DNA of 64,000 nt. Origin: Punica granatum. Its lineage: Eukaryota > Streptophyta > Magnoliopsida > Myrtales > Lythraceae. The notes under the pieces were generated by a model that saw only the letters and a list, made by a program, of their open reading frames with translations, did not search any database and was not told the origin of the DNA. Below are positions 1-9,795 of this stretch, piece by piece; within the stretch, counting starts at the first letter, position 1; the number at the start of each line of letters is the position of its first letter. The position numbers were made by a program, and so were the translations under genes. The DNA lies in assembly GCF_007655135.1 (NCBI RefSeq), contig NW_022204036.1:24913-88912 (forward strand), read 5' to 3'.

Positions 1-1352
1 GAGTAATGTGTATTGGACTGATCCGCCATGAGATTGCTACATGGGTTGTTACGTGACTGTCATTAGCATATCTCAAAGTGACTATAGTGTAATGGTCCTT
101 TGACTTGAGGTCACCATAGATTCCTACATGTAATGTCATATACTTTGATACTGTCAAACGCCACTGTAACAGGATGGTTATAAAGACAGTTATTGGGTAT
201 ACCACAGAGCATGGAGAGGAATGTGAGTGATCAAGATAGGATTTGTCCCTCCTACGAAACGGGAGCGATATCTCACGGCCACTTGGTGGTTAAGTCTAAA
301 AGTGTATGCATACCCAAATGAGTCGATATAACGATATCGAGCTCATTTGTTCTGATAGACTTACCCGGTAAACCAAGAAAGAGAGATATTGAGCCATACA
401 AGGATGTCATCGACCATGCCTTGGGCTCAATAGAGATATAGAGGACAATGGATTATATTACACGGTAATATAGGTCACGAGGTTCGTCGAGAAATTGACT
501 TTTCGATTACTTGAGTAACAGTGATGCATTGCTAGATGCCGCTCACTGTTTGTAATATTGAAATAGAGATTTTGATATTACTGTCAACGTAATTGGGAAC
601 CTACAGGGTCACACACGACGACTAAATTGACGAGATATTTTGAAACAATAAAATCGTCTAATAGAGATTAGATGATTTAGGTGCGACCAATTAATCGGAT
701 ATTTAATGAGATTAAATTTGTCGATTAATTAGACCGATTTATTAGATTAAATGGTGTGCTAAGTGCAATTTTTATTTAACCACGGATCTTTATATGTACA
801 CATGGGCCAATTTGAATCATGACACTTGTCCATGCACATTGGCTCTTGAATTTAATTTCTCTTATCCCACATCGGTGGGACAAGAAATTTCCCCATCCTC
901 AAGCCTATATATATGTATATATATGGCAGTAAGTATGGTAACGGGTATGCATATATATGTGATATATATGTATGCATAGTTATATTAGATATATATAAAT
1001 AAAAGCATATATAGTGCTCAGATATATATAGTGCGTGCATATGTGTATGTATATAATATTTGGTTTAATTGTTCAATCCAATTAGGTCCATTAGTCTGAA
1101 AAATTCGGTGTCGCATCGTGTTTCTTTCGAGTGTTGGTCGCTAGCACCGCCGATCTCGAAGACTCGTCGACAAAGTCGGTGTGGATACCAGTAGAGGCGT
1201 CACGCGTGGGACGCTCGGTCGACAATTTTAAATATTCCAGGTACGCTTTTATTTACTCTTATTCTTCTAGTAGGTCTTGGAATTAGTTTCACGGGTAGGA
1301 AATTTTGAATTTCTGTTCCTTTTCGCTTCCGTTGCGCCCCGTGGAACTAGCA
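1..1352 (+). repeat. 5' LTR, partial (start missing)
   Basis: Base 1 aligns with base 6358 of the 3' LTR, so about 339 bp of the LTR start lie outside the window. The LTR ends at CA (1351-1352), two bases before the PBS. Bases 1-715 differ from the 3' LTR at only about three positions (near 14, 332 and 504). Bases 716-1120 carry many substitutions and small indels, and the remainder a few more. The region 900-1060 is a low-complexity TA/TG stretch with repeated ATATATATG-type words. Short reading frames in it on either strand are not conserved as proteins. Confidence 0.95.
864..914 (+). promoter_or_regulatory. Putative LTR promoter: snRNA-type USE plus TATA stretch (5' LTR)
   Basis: Bases 864-874 read ATCCCACATCG, a perfect match to the plant snRNA upstream sequence element consensus RTCCCACATCG. 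They extend into a hairpin-capable TCCCAC-ATCG-GTGGGA. A TATATATAT stretch starts at 906, leaving 31 bp between the elements. That spacing resembles Pol II-type plant snRNA promoters (about four helical turns) more than Pol III-type (about three turns). A GGGCCAATTTG word with a CCAAT-like core lies upstream near 804-814. The promoter role is inferred; no transcription start is visible. Confidence 0.5.
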
Positions 1353-1354
1353 AT

Positions 1355-1366
1355 TGGTATCAGACG
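1355..1366 (+). other. Primer binding site, tRNA-iMet type with altered 3' part
   Basis: TGGTATCAGACG starts two bases after the end of the 5' LTR. It matches the usual plant copia PBS TGGTATCAGAGC, complementary to the 3' end of initiator methionine tRNA, for the first ten bases and then departs (GACGC rather than GAGC). A single inserted C would explain the difference. The site primes minus-strand DNA synthesis. Confidence 0.85.
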
Positions 1367-2067
1367 CTAGTTATATGTCAGATACATAGCTAGTTAGAAT
1401 CTGAGTAGATAATAGCATAATAGATTTATGCTTGGTACTGGTATGATTATGTTTGATATTTGCGGTGCATGACTGTTAGACATGGACTATGTCCTAGTTG
1501 TGTTAGTATAATAGTTATACGTGTGGACTATTATGTAATAGTTACATAATAGTGTATAGTGAGATCGATTAAATGTTAATCAAATCCCTCAAAATATTAA
1601 GTCCATATCCTTCCACCGTGTAACGCTCGTCAAGACCAAGATCGATGAGTGTGTAGACCTTGCCTTCGCAGGATGCCCTTATCTATCCTAGTAAGACGTT
1701 GTGTTTACCAGTGGGTCGGACTTAACTGAGCAAGCCTAATAGGATTAGGAGTTCAGAGGCATGTAGTTGGGCATCGATCTATAAGATAGATTTGAATAAG
1801 GAGTTATTCACTCAACTAATCAAGAGTTGCATGTGATGCAATTGGGAAAGTGAGTTCCCTACCTAAATAGCCAGTTCTGGGTGAATCAGCCCTCGCTGAC
1901 TCAGAGCTTGGTGAGATATGGATCTTGAGCTACTATGAGAATGATATTCTCTGAATCAATGTTGAGGGTCATTGATTTGATATAAATAGTGGGAGCAATA
2001 TTTTAAAGTCCTCATTAAATATTGTTGTGTCATAATACTTATTTTGTATATTTCTATGGTAGTTACC
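1367..2067 (+). other. Retrotransposon 5' leader, noncoding
   Basis: About 700 bp between the PBS and the chosen gag start. I see no long open frame. Several short AT-rich direct repeats occur (for example TAATAGTTA-type words near 1510-1555). Dimerisation and packaging signals are expected here in copia elements but cannot be pinpointed by eye. Confidence 0.6.
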
Positions 2068-2946
2068 ATGGCAGGGAGCACTTCTAGTACTTTCTGTTTG
2101 CGATCCGTCCTTGATAAGGACAAACTGTCAGGGAATAATTTCCTTGGTTGGTATCGAAACTTGAGAATTGTTCTCACCCAAGAAAAGAAGCTATATGTCT
2201 TAGAGCAACCTCTTCTTGCGCCACCGCCTGACGATGCCCCCCAAGCTGAGAAAGATGCTTATAGTAAGCATCATGATGATGCCGTAAACGTCGGATGTCT
2301 CATGTTAGTCACCATGGACTCGGAGCTTCAGAAGCAACACGAGAACATGAAGGCGTACGATATGATCGTGCATCTCAGGCAGCTCTATCAAGAGCAGGCC
2401 CGACATGAGAGATTCGAGATCTCTAAAGCACTTTTTCAGCAAGGTTGACTGAGGGTAGCCCGGTAGGTCCTCATGTACTCAAGATGATTGGGTACGTCGA
2501 GACTCTGGGGACTGGGATTTCCTCTTGGTCAAGAGTTGGCCACAGATTTAGTCCTACAGTCGCTGCCCAGCAGTTATAGTCAGTTCATTATGAGCTATAA
2601 TATGAATGACTACAATAAACCATTGCCTGAACTGCTTAGCATGTTGAGAACAGCTGAGCATGATATCAGCAAGGGGACATCCGTTCTAATGGTCCAAGGG
2701 ACCAAAAGAAAGGGCAAGGGCAAGAGTAAAGGCAAGAAGGCTAAAGGTGCATCCAAGTATGACTTGGGTGCGTTGAAGCCTAAAGCCAAGGTGGCGAGGA
2801 ATGATTACTGCTTCCATTGTGGCAACACTGGACATTGGAAGCGGAATTGTAAGGTATACCTGGAGGAGTTGAAGAAGAAGAAGGGAAGTGAGACTTCCAC
2901 TTCAGGTATCCATGTTATAGAGATTAATGTATCTACTACTTCTACA
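2068..2946 (+). pseudogene. gag: gag (nucleocapsid/capsid region), frameshifted
   Basis: The ATG at 2068 was chosen over the one at 2044 because its context ACCATGG is favourable and the following MAGS residues look like a copia Gag start. The first segment runs to a stop at 2446-2448. The coding sense continues in another frame from about 2440 and shifts again near 2510, each consistent with a loss of about two bases. The last segment contains a lysine/glycine-rich basic stretch (about 2703-2760) and a zinc knuckle C-X2-C-X4-H-X4-C at 2809-2850 (CFHCGNTGHWKRNC). That knuckle binds RNA in virus-like particles. The N-terminal part resembles the UBN2/Retrotran_gag family of plant copia Gag. As written no full-length Gag could be made. 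Confidence 0.88.
2809..2850 (+). other. CCHC zinc knuckle of Gag
   Basis: Codons for C, C, H and C lie at exact CX2CX4HX4C spacing, in the same open segment as the protease motif (2488-3243). This is the nucleocapsid RNA-binding motif of retroelements and is intact. Confidence 0.95.
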
Positions 2947-3344
2947 TCTTGGGTATTAGATACCGGGTGTGGTGCTCATATTTGTGGAAATATGCAGGAC
3001 CTAAAGGACAGTAGATCGTTGGCAAAGGGCGAGGTGGACCTACGAGTTGGAAATGGAGCAAGAGTTGCTACATTAACTGTAGGGACTTATCACCTAGTTT
3101 TGCCTACTGGGCTTGTATTAGATCTTAACGACTGTTATTATGTACCTGCTATTAGTAGAAACATAATATCTGTTTCTTGTTTGGACAAGAAGGGATTTGT
3201 TTTTCACTATCAAGAACAAGTGTTGTTCTATGTACATGAATGATGTATATTATGGCAGTGCACATTTAGTAATGGTCTGTATGTTCTTGATCTAGATACG
3301 CCTATTTATAATGTGGAACCAAACGGCTCAAATCTAATGATTCG
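2947..3344 (+). pseudogene. Retrotransposon aspartic protease, frameshifted at its 3' side
   Basis: The catalytic motif reads WVLDTGC, with the aspartate codon at 2959-2961. DTG/DSG after a hydrophobic run is the retropepsin active site that cleaves the Gag-Pol polyprotein. The domain follows the zinc knuckle by about 35 codons, as in copia Gag-Pol fusions. The frame stops at 3241-3243. The protein sense resumes in another frame at about 3239, changes again near 3268 and again near 3343, where it joins the integrase zinc-binding domain. Three indels in about 105 bp is a notable cluster. Confidence 0.88.
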
Positions 3345-4420
3345 AACCCGACTTACCTCTGGCATTGTCGTTTAGGCCATATTAGCGAGAATCGCATCTC
3401 TAGACTCCATAAAGATGGATTACTGGACTCGTTTGATTTAGAATCGATCGAGACATGCGAACCTTGCTTAATGGGGAAAATGACTAAGGCCCCTTTTACT
3501 GGAAAAGGTGAGCGAGCTAGTGATCATCTGGCTCTCATACATACCGATGTATGTGGACCAGTGAACAAGCTTGCTAGAGGTGGGTATCTCTACTTCATTA
3601 CATTTACTGATGATTTCAGTAGATTTGGATATGTGTATTTGATGAACACAATCTGAATCCTTTGAAAAGTTCAAAGAATTTAAGAATGAAGTGGAGAATC
3701 AGTTGGGTAAGAGCATTAAAGTTCTTCGATCAGATCGAGGAGGTGAATATTTGAGCTATGAGTTCGCTGACTATCTTAAACAGTGGGGATTTTATCTCAA
3801 CTGACTCCACCTGGAACACCACAATGGAATGGTGTAGCTGAGAGGAGGAATCGAACTTTATTAGATATGGTTCGATCTTTGATGAGTCATGCAAACTTAT
3901 CTGACTCCTTCTGGGGATATGCTCTACAGACACTGCTCTCATATTAAACAATGCTCCGTCGAAATCAGTTGAAAGGACACCATATGAGATGTGGTATGGG
4001 AAACGTCCCAAGATGTCTTTTCTAAAGATATGGGGTTGCGAAGCTTATGTGAAGAGATTGTCTTCGGATAAGCTTGGCCCTAAATCGGACAAATGTTACT
4101 TCGTGGGGTATCCTAAGGAAACTCGAGGATACTATTTCTATAATCCCATCGAGGGCAAAGTGTTTGTCGCTCGAACTGCGGTATTCCTTGAGAAAGAGTT
4201 TCTCTCCAAAGGAACTAGTGGGAGGAAATTAGAACTTGGGGAAGTTCTACCACAAAATGACATTGACCAATCGACGGGCGATGTTGCAGAACAAGTACCA
4301 CAAGTTGTTGTGGCACAATCTTCTACACAGGTGACACAGGAGCCTCGTAGGTCTAGTAGGATACGTCATGAGCCCGAGAGATATGGATTTCTCGTGACTC
4401 AAGACAATGACGTATTGCTC
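3345..4420 (+). pseudogene. Integrase (HHCC plus DDE core), frameshifted
   Basis: The N-terminal zinc-binding domain is intact in one frame: H at 3363-3365, H at 3378-3380 (HCRLGH), and a CEPC pair at 3456-3467. The catalytic triad is present: D in HTDVCGP (3546-3548), D in RSDRGGEY (3733-3735) and E in NGVAER (3840-3842). The three residues lie in three different frames because of shifts near 3653 and 3798. A further shift near 3941 leads into an open segment (to 4826) with the KIWGCEAYVKR region typical of the copia integrase C-terminal part, then an acidic linker ending in RRSSRIRHEPERYG. Integrase would insert the cDNA into the host chromosome. All key residues survive, but no intact protein is encoded. 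Confidence 0.92.
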
Positions 4421-5500
4421 ATAGATAATGATGAGCCTACAACCTATGCGGAAGCCGTAATAGGCCCTGACTCTGAGAAATGGCTGGAGGCCATGAGATC
4501 TGAGATGGAGTCCATGTACACTAACCAAGTATGGACTTTGGTTGATCCACCTGAATGGGCAAAACCCATTGGGTGTAAGTGGGTCTTCAAGAAGAAGACT
4601 GACATGGACGGTAATGTGATTACCTTTAAGGGCCGACTTGTGGCAAAAGGTTTCAGACAAGTTCATGGTGTTGACTATGACGAAACCTTTTCCCCGGTGG
4701 CTATGCTTAAATCCATCAGGATCTTGCTTGCAATTGCAGCTTATTATGATTATGAGATCTGGCAAATGGATGTCAAAACTGCTTTCCTGAACGGGAAGCT
4801 CCTCGAGGATGTGTATATGACAACCTGAGGGTTTTGTCGATCCACATAGTGCCGGAAAGGTTTGTAAGCTACAACGGTCTATTTATGGGCTGAAGCAAGC
4901 TTCTAGGAGCTGGAATCTTCGTTTTGATGATGCAATCAAAGAGTTTGGTTTCATTAAGAATGAAGATGAACCCTGTGTTTACAAGAGGTTAGTGGGAGCG
5001 TAGTGATCTTCCTGGTGTTTATGTAGACGACATACTTCTGATCGGGAATGACATTCCTTCCTACAGTCTGTGAAGACTTGGTTGGAAGGTGTTTCTCTAT
5101 GAAGGACTTAGGCGAAGCTACCTATTGCTAGGTATCAAGATCTATAGAGATAGATCCAGGAGACTGCTTGGCCTAAGTCAGAGTGCATACATAGATAAAG
5201 TGCTTCGGCGTTTTAGCATGCAGGATTCTAAGAAAGGGTCGCTGCCTATGTTACATGGCATAAGCCTTTCGAAGGCTCAGTGTCCTTCTACTCGAGAGGA
5301 GAGGGACCGCATGAATAGGATTCCATATGCGTCAGCTATTGGATCCATCATGTATGCTATGTTATGCACTCGATCAGATGTCTCGTATGCTTTGAGTATG
5401 ACGAGTCGATACCAATCAGATCCAGGTGAAAGACACTGGATTGCAGTAAAGAACATCCTTAAGTACTTACGAAGGACTAAGGAGATGTTTTTGGTATATG
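4421..5500 (+). pseudogene. Reverse transcriptase (RVT_2), frameshifted
   Basis: The segment to 4826 contains CKWVFKKK (about 4573-4596) and the first catalytic aspartate in QMDVKTAFLNG (4769-4771). The frame shifts at about 4820; the next segment includes IYGLKQASR and ends at a TAG at 5001-5003. The YVDD active-site box is intact at 5020-5031, after another shift near 5017. One or more shifts near 5090-5125 lead into a long open segment that runs to 5641-5643 and carries the connection region (LGIKIYRDRS, ASAIGSIMYAM). RT copies the element RNA into DNA using the PBS and PPT. Both catalytic sites are legible; the frame is not continuous. Confidence 0.92.
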
Positions 5501-6004
5501 GAAGCGAAGAAGAGCTCGTTGTAAGAGGTTACACCGATGCTAGCTTCCAGACCGATAAGGACGACAGTAGATCGCAGTCAGGGTATGTGTTCTGCCTGAA
5601 TGGAGGTGCTGTGAGTTGGAAGAGTTCCAAACAGGAGACGTAGCCGACTCTACCACAGAGGCCGAGTATATTGCTGCTTCTAACGCTGCAAAAGAGGCCG
5701 TTTGGATCAAGAAGTTCGTGATAGAACTTGCTGTGGTTCCTAGCATCGCAGACCCAGTGGATCTCTATGTGACAACAATGGAGCCATTGCGCAAGCTAAG
5801 GAACCTAGGTCTCACCAACGATCCAAACATATACTCAGGCGCTTCCATCTCATTCGCGAGATCATCGACAGAGGAGATGTGAAGATATGCAGAATACCAA
5901 CAGATGAGAATCTCGCAGATCCACTTACGAAGCCTCTTGTGCAGCGCAAGCACGAGGCTCACACTAGATCTATTGGCATTAGACAGATGCCAGATTGGCT
6001 CTAG
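5501..6004 (+). pseudogene. RNase H domain and pol C-terminus, frameshifted
   Basis: RNase H degrades the RNA strand of the RNA:DNA hybrid and leaves the polypurine primer. Seen in order: YTDAS (aspartate at 5536-5538), SGYVFCLNGGAVSWKSSKQ, a one-base shift near 5640, DSTTEAEYIA (glutamate at 5658-5660), a second shift near 5768, and DNNGAIAQAK (aspartate at 5771-5773). From 5771 the frame stays open to a TAG at 6002-6004 and ends with the ADPLTKPL motif common at copia Pol C-termini. Four bases separate the stop from the PPT start. Confidence 0.92.
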
Positions 6005-6007
6005 TGC

Positions 6008-6017
6008 AAGTGGGAGA
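6008..6017 (+). other. Polypurine tract
   Basis: AAGTGGGAGA lies just after the pol stop and one base before the 3' LTR start (TG at 6019). The purine run with one T is a typical copia plus-strand primer site. Confidence 0.88.
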
Positions 6018-6018
6018 T

Positions 6019-7726
6019 TGTTGGGAATTGGTGTATGCCCTAGATGCAATCTATCATCAGTTCTGTAATATGACATGTATTTCATTATATTACGAGGCAT
6101 ATCTGTTATTGTGTAGATTGCGCTAAATATGATTTTACACAATAATGTCCTTGGAATAGTAGGTTCAATAGGCATCAAGTGTGACTTGATTGTGAGATCC
6201 TATAATTACTGAACATTATTCCTAAATGTCCATAGTCAAAGTATTATCGTTAATTAGGACAACGATAATACGGTTAGATTAGTGTAAGTGTTGATTGATG
6301 ATCAAATCTCATAGGTCATGGATGGAGATATCAAATCACACCACATGTATACATTAAGAGTAATGTGTATAGGACTGATCCGCCATGAGATTGCTACATG
6401 GGTTGTTACGTGACTGTCATTAGCATATCTCAAAGTGACTATAGTGTAATGGTCCTTTGACTTGAGGTCACCATAGATTCCTACATGTAATGTCATATAC
6501 TTTGATACTGTCAAACGCCACTGTAACAGGATGGTTATAAAGACAGTTATTGGGTATACCACAGAGCATGGAGAGGAATGTGAGTGATCAAGATAGGATT
6601 TGTCCCTCCTACGAAACGGGAGCGATATCTCACGGCCACTTGGTGGTTAAGTCTAAAAGTGTATGCATACCCAAATGAGTCGATATAATGATATCGAGCT
6701 CATTTGTTCTGATAGACTTACCCGGTAAACCAAGAAAGAGAGATATTGAGCCATACAAGGATGTCATCGACCATGCCTTGGGCTCAATAGAGATATAGAG
6801 GACAATGGATTATATTACACGGTAATATAGGTCACGAGGTTCGTCGAGAAATTGACTTTTAGATTACTTGAGTAACAGTGATGCATTGCTAGATGCCGCT
6901 CACTGTTTGTAATATTGAAATAGAGATTTTGATATTACTGTCAACGTAATTGGGAACCTACAGGGTCACACACGACGACTAAATTGACGAGATATTTTGA
7001 AACAATAAAATCGTCTAATAGAGATTAGATGATTTAGGTGCGACCAATTAATCGGATATTTAATGAGATTAAATTTTACCGATTAATTAGACCCGATTTA
7101 TTTGATTTAATGGTGTGCTAAGTGGCTATTTTTATTGAACCACTTGGATCTATTATATGGTACAACATGGGCCAATTGTATAATGACACTTAGCCATGCA
7201 CTTGGCTCTTGAAATTCTTAATTTCTCTTATCCCACATCGGTGGGACAAGCAAATTGCCCCATCCCAAGCCTATATATATGTGTATATATATGGCAGTAA
7301 GTATGGGTAACAGGGTATGCATATATATGTGATATATATGTATGCATAAGTATATATATAGATATATATAACGCACGCATATAGTGCTCAGATATATATA
7401 GTGCGTGCATATGTGTATGTATAATAATTTGGGTTGAATTGTTTAATCCAAATTAGGTCCATTAGTCTGAAAATTTCGGGTGTCGCATTAGTGTTTCTTT
7501 CGAGTGTTGGTCGCTAGCACCGCCGATCTCGAAGACTCGTCGACAAAGTCGGTGTGGACACCGCTAGAGGCGTCACGCGTGGGACGCTTGGTCGACAATT
7601 TTAAATATTCCAGGTACGCTTTTATTTACTCTTATTCTTCTAGTAGGTCTTGGAATTAGTTTCACGGGTAGGAAATTTTGAATTTCTGTTCCTTTTTCGC
7701 TTCCGTTGCGCCCCGTGGAACTAGCA
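6019..7726 (+). repeat. 3' LTR, complete (1708 bp)
   Basis: It begins TGTTGGGAATTGG directly after the PPT and ends CTAGCA, the same end as the 5' LTR. The next base starts satellite DNA. Bases 6019-6357 have no counterpart in the window because the 5' LTR is cut. Compared with the 5' LTR the complete part is 17 bp longer over the shared region, almost all of it from small indels between about 7073 and 7490. It encodes no convincing protein. Confidence 0.95.
7230..7280 (+). promoter_or_regulatory. Putative LTR promoter: USE plus TATA stretch (3' LTR)
   Basis: The same ATCCCACATCG element (7230-7240) and TATATATAT stretch (from 7272) as in the 5' LTR, again 31 bp apart, although the surrounding 300 bp differ considerably between the LTRs. 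Retention of both the motif and the spacing suggests function; that is an inference. From this copy transcription would run into the satellite array. Confidence 0.45.
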
Positions 7727-9795
7727 CATGTAACTTCCTAAAACAAAATAAGTAATTATTCGAAAATTGGAAACTTTAGACTCTTGACTTGAACTAAAAT
7801 TTCTAGTCATATATAATTCTAAAAATATTTATGTCTAAATTAAATATATTACAAAATTGTGATAATAATATTCTCAGTCTATGGATCAAGACATCTCATC
7901 TTCCCCATCCATATCACGAGAATATTTCTTTAATATATAAAAGATATGCTTCTTTGGGCTTGGGCTTGTTGATAGAGATTTGACTTGAAAGTCCACTGCC
8001 TCATTGACGCAGCGCGGATCAAGATTTCTAGCGCTTAAATATGAATTTAGAGTCGAAGGGAATAGAACACGGCTAAACCCTAACGATATGCCGAAAACAA
8101 AGAGCTATAGCAAACTCAAAGTATCATTTATCAATAGTTGTTTCTGAAATATCTAGTTCTCTCTTATTGTATATTAAGATGGACTATATATAAGCCTAAG
8201 AAAACTAAGAAACTAAAATAGGAAATTAGAATCTAAGCCGTTACTATGTATCCTTCTAAAACAAAATAAGTAGTTATTCCAAAATTGGAAACTTTAGACT
8301 CTTGAGTCCAACTAAAATTGCTAGTCATATATAATTCTAAAAATATTTATGTCAAAATTTAATATATTACCAAATTGATATAATAATATTCTCAGTCTAT
8401 GGATCGAGACATCTCATCTTCCCCATCCATATCACAAGAATATTTCCTTAATATATCCAAGATATGCTTCTTTGGGCTTGAGCTTATTGATACAGATTTG
8501 AGCGGAAAATCCTCCGCCACATTGACGCAGCGCGGACCACGATTTCTAGCGCCTAAATCGGAATTTAGACTCGAAGGGAATAGAATACGGCTAAATCCTA
8601 ACGACATGCCGAAAACAAAGAGTTATAGCAAACTCAAAGTATCATTCATCAATAGTTATTTCTGAAATATCTAGTTCTCCCTTTTTGTACATTGAGATGG
8701 ACTATATATAGGCCTTAGAAAACGAAGAAACTAAAATAGGAAATTAGAATCTAGGCCGTTGCCATGTAACTTCCTAAAACAAAATAAGTAATTATTCGAA
8801 AATTGGAAACTTTAGACTCTTGACTTGAACTAAAATTTCTAGTCATATATAATTCTAAAATATTATGTCTCTAATTAAATATATTACAAAATTAAGATAA
8901 TAATATTCTCAGTCTATGATCAAGACATCTCATCTTCCCCATCCATATCACGAGAATATTTCTTTAATATATCAAAGATATGATTCTTTGGGCTTGGGCT
9001 TATTGATACAGATTTGACTTGAAAGTCCACCGCCTCATTCACGCAGCGCGGATCACGATTTCTAGCGCTTATATCTGAATTTCGACTCGAAGGGAATAGA
9101 ACACGGATAAACCCTAACGATATGCCGAAAACAAAGAGCTATAGCAAACTCAAAGTATCATTCATCAATAGTTGTTTCTAAAATATCTAGTTCTCTCTTG
9201 TTGTACATTAAGATGGACTATATATAAGCCTAAGAAAACTAAGAAACTAAAATAGGAAATTAGAATCTAAGCCGTTACTATGTATCTTTCTAAAACAAAA
9301 TAAGTAATTATTCCAAAATTGGAAACTTTAGACTCTTGACTCGAACTAAAATTGCTAGTCATATATAATTCTAAAAATATTTATGTCAAAATTAAATATA
9401 TTACCAAATTGATATAATAATATTCTCAGTCTATGGATCGAGACATCTCATCTTCCCCATCCATATCACAAGAATATTTCCTTAATATATCCAAGATATG
9501 CTTCTTTGGGCTTGAGCTTATTGATACAGATTTGAGCGGAAAATCCTCCGCCACATTGACGCAGCGCGGATCACGATTTCTAGCGCCTAAATCTGAATTT
9601 AGACTCGAAGGGAATAGAATACGGCTAAATCCTAACGACATGCCGAAAACAAAGAGTTATAGCAAACTCAAAGTATCATTCATCAATAGTTGTTTCTGAA
9701 ATATCTAGTTCTCCCTTCTTGTAAATTGAGATGGACTATATATTGGCCTAACAAAACGAAGAAACTAGCATAGAAAATTAGAATCTAGACCGTTA
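7727..9795 (+). repeat. Duplicated satellite dimer (2 x ~1035 bp)
   Basis: Monomers anchored at 7881 and 8916 share ATTATTCGAAAATTGG and GACTTGAACTAAAATTTC just upstream. Monomers anchored at 8399 and 9433 share TGTATC(C/T)TTCTAAAAC, TGTCAAAATT and TTGAGCGGA. The odd and even units pair across a distance of about 1035 bp, so a two-monomer block was duplicated. Confidence 0.8.

Larger units (their letters stand above)
1..7726 (+). mobile_element. Ty1/copia LTR retrotransposon, BARE/Angela-like, 5' end cut by window
   Basis: Seen: two long direct repeats (1-1352 and 6358-7726) flank a 4.67-kb internal region that holds a primer binding site, gag with a CCHC knuckle, aspartic protease, integrase, RT, RNase H and a polypurine tract. 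Integrase lies before RT, which defines Ty1/copia. The complete LTR starts TG and ends CA. The stretch TATGCCCTAGATGCAAT near the LTR start (6034-6050) resembles the LTR 5' end of cereal BARE/Angela elements as I remember it, and the 1.7-kb LTR length also fits; the lineage call is tentative. The reading frame is broken many times, so as written the copy is not autonomous. It lies directly against satellite DNA on the right; the left flank is outside the window. Confidence 0.95.

Noticed and set aside
794..1040. Short frames on both strands in the LTR AT-rich region
   Set aside because: Low-complexity TA/TG repeats; composition explains the peptides and they are not conserved between the LTRs.
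4247..4765. A 172-codon minus-strand frame
   Set aside because: Antisense to the integrase C-terminus/RT coding region, which has clear conserved motifs; a shadow frame.
1..7726. Endogenous plant pararetrovirus or envelope-bearing element
   Set aside because: Integrase lies before RT, LTRs are present, and no movement protein, coat or envelope-like frame follows RNase H; only two to four bases separate the pol stop from the PPT.
8399..8665. An 88-codon plus-strand frame, repeated at 9433, 13570, 18111, 19559, 22043 and 38009, and a partly overlapping minus-strand frame of about 60-80 codons
   Set aside because: Both are satellite monomer sequence. The plus frame is closed by TGA in most units (GACTTGA), and the minus frame has no ATG in the commonest units. 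I recognise no domain in either. Recurrence reflects the repeat, not selection on a protein.
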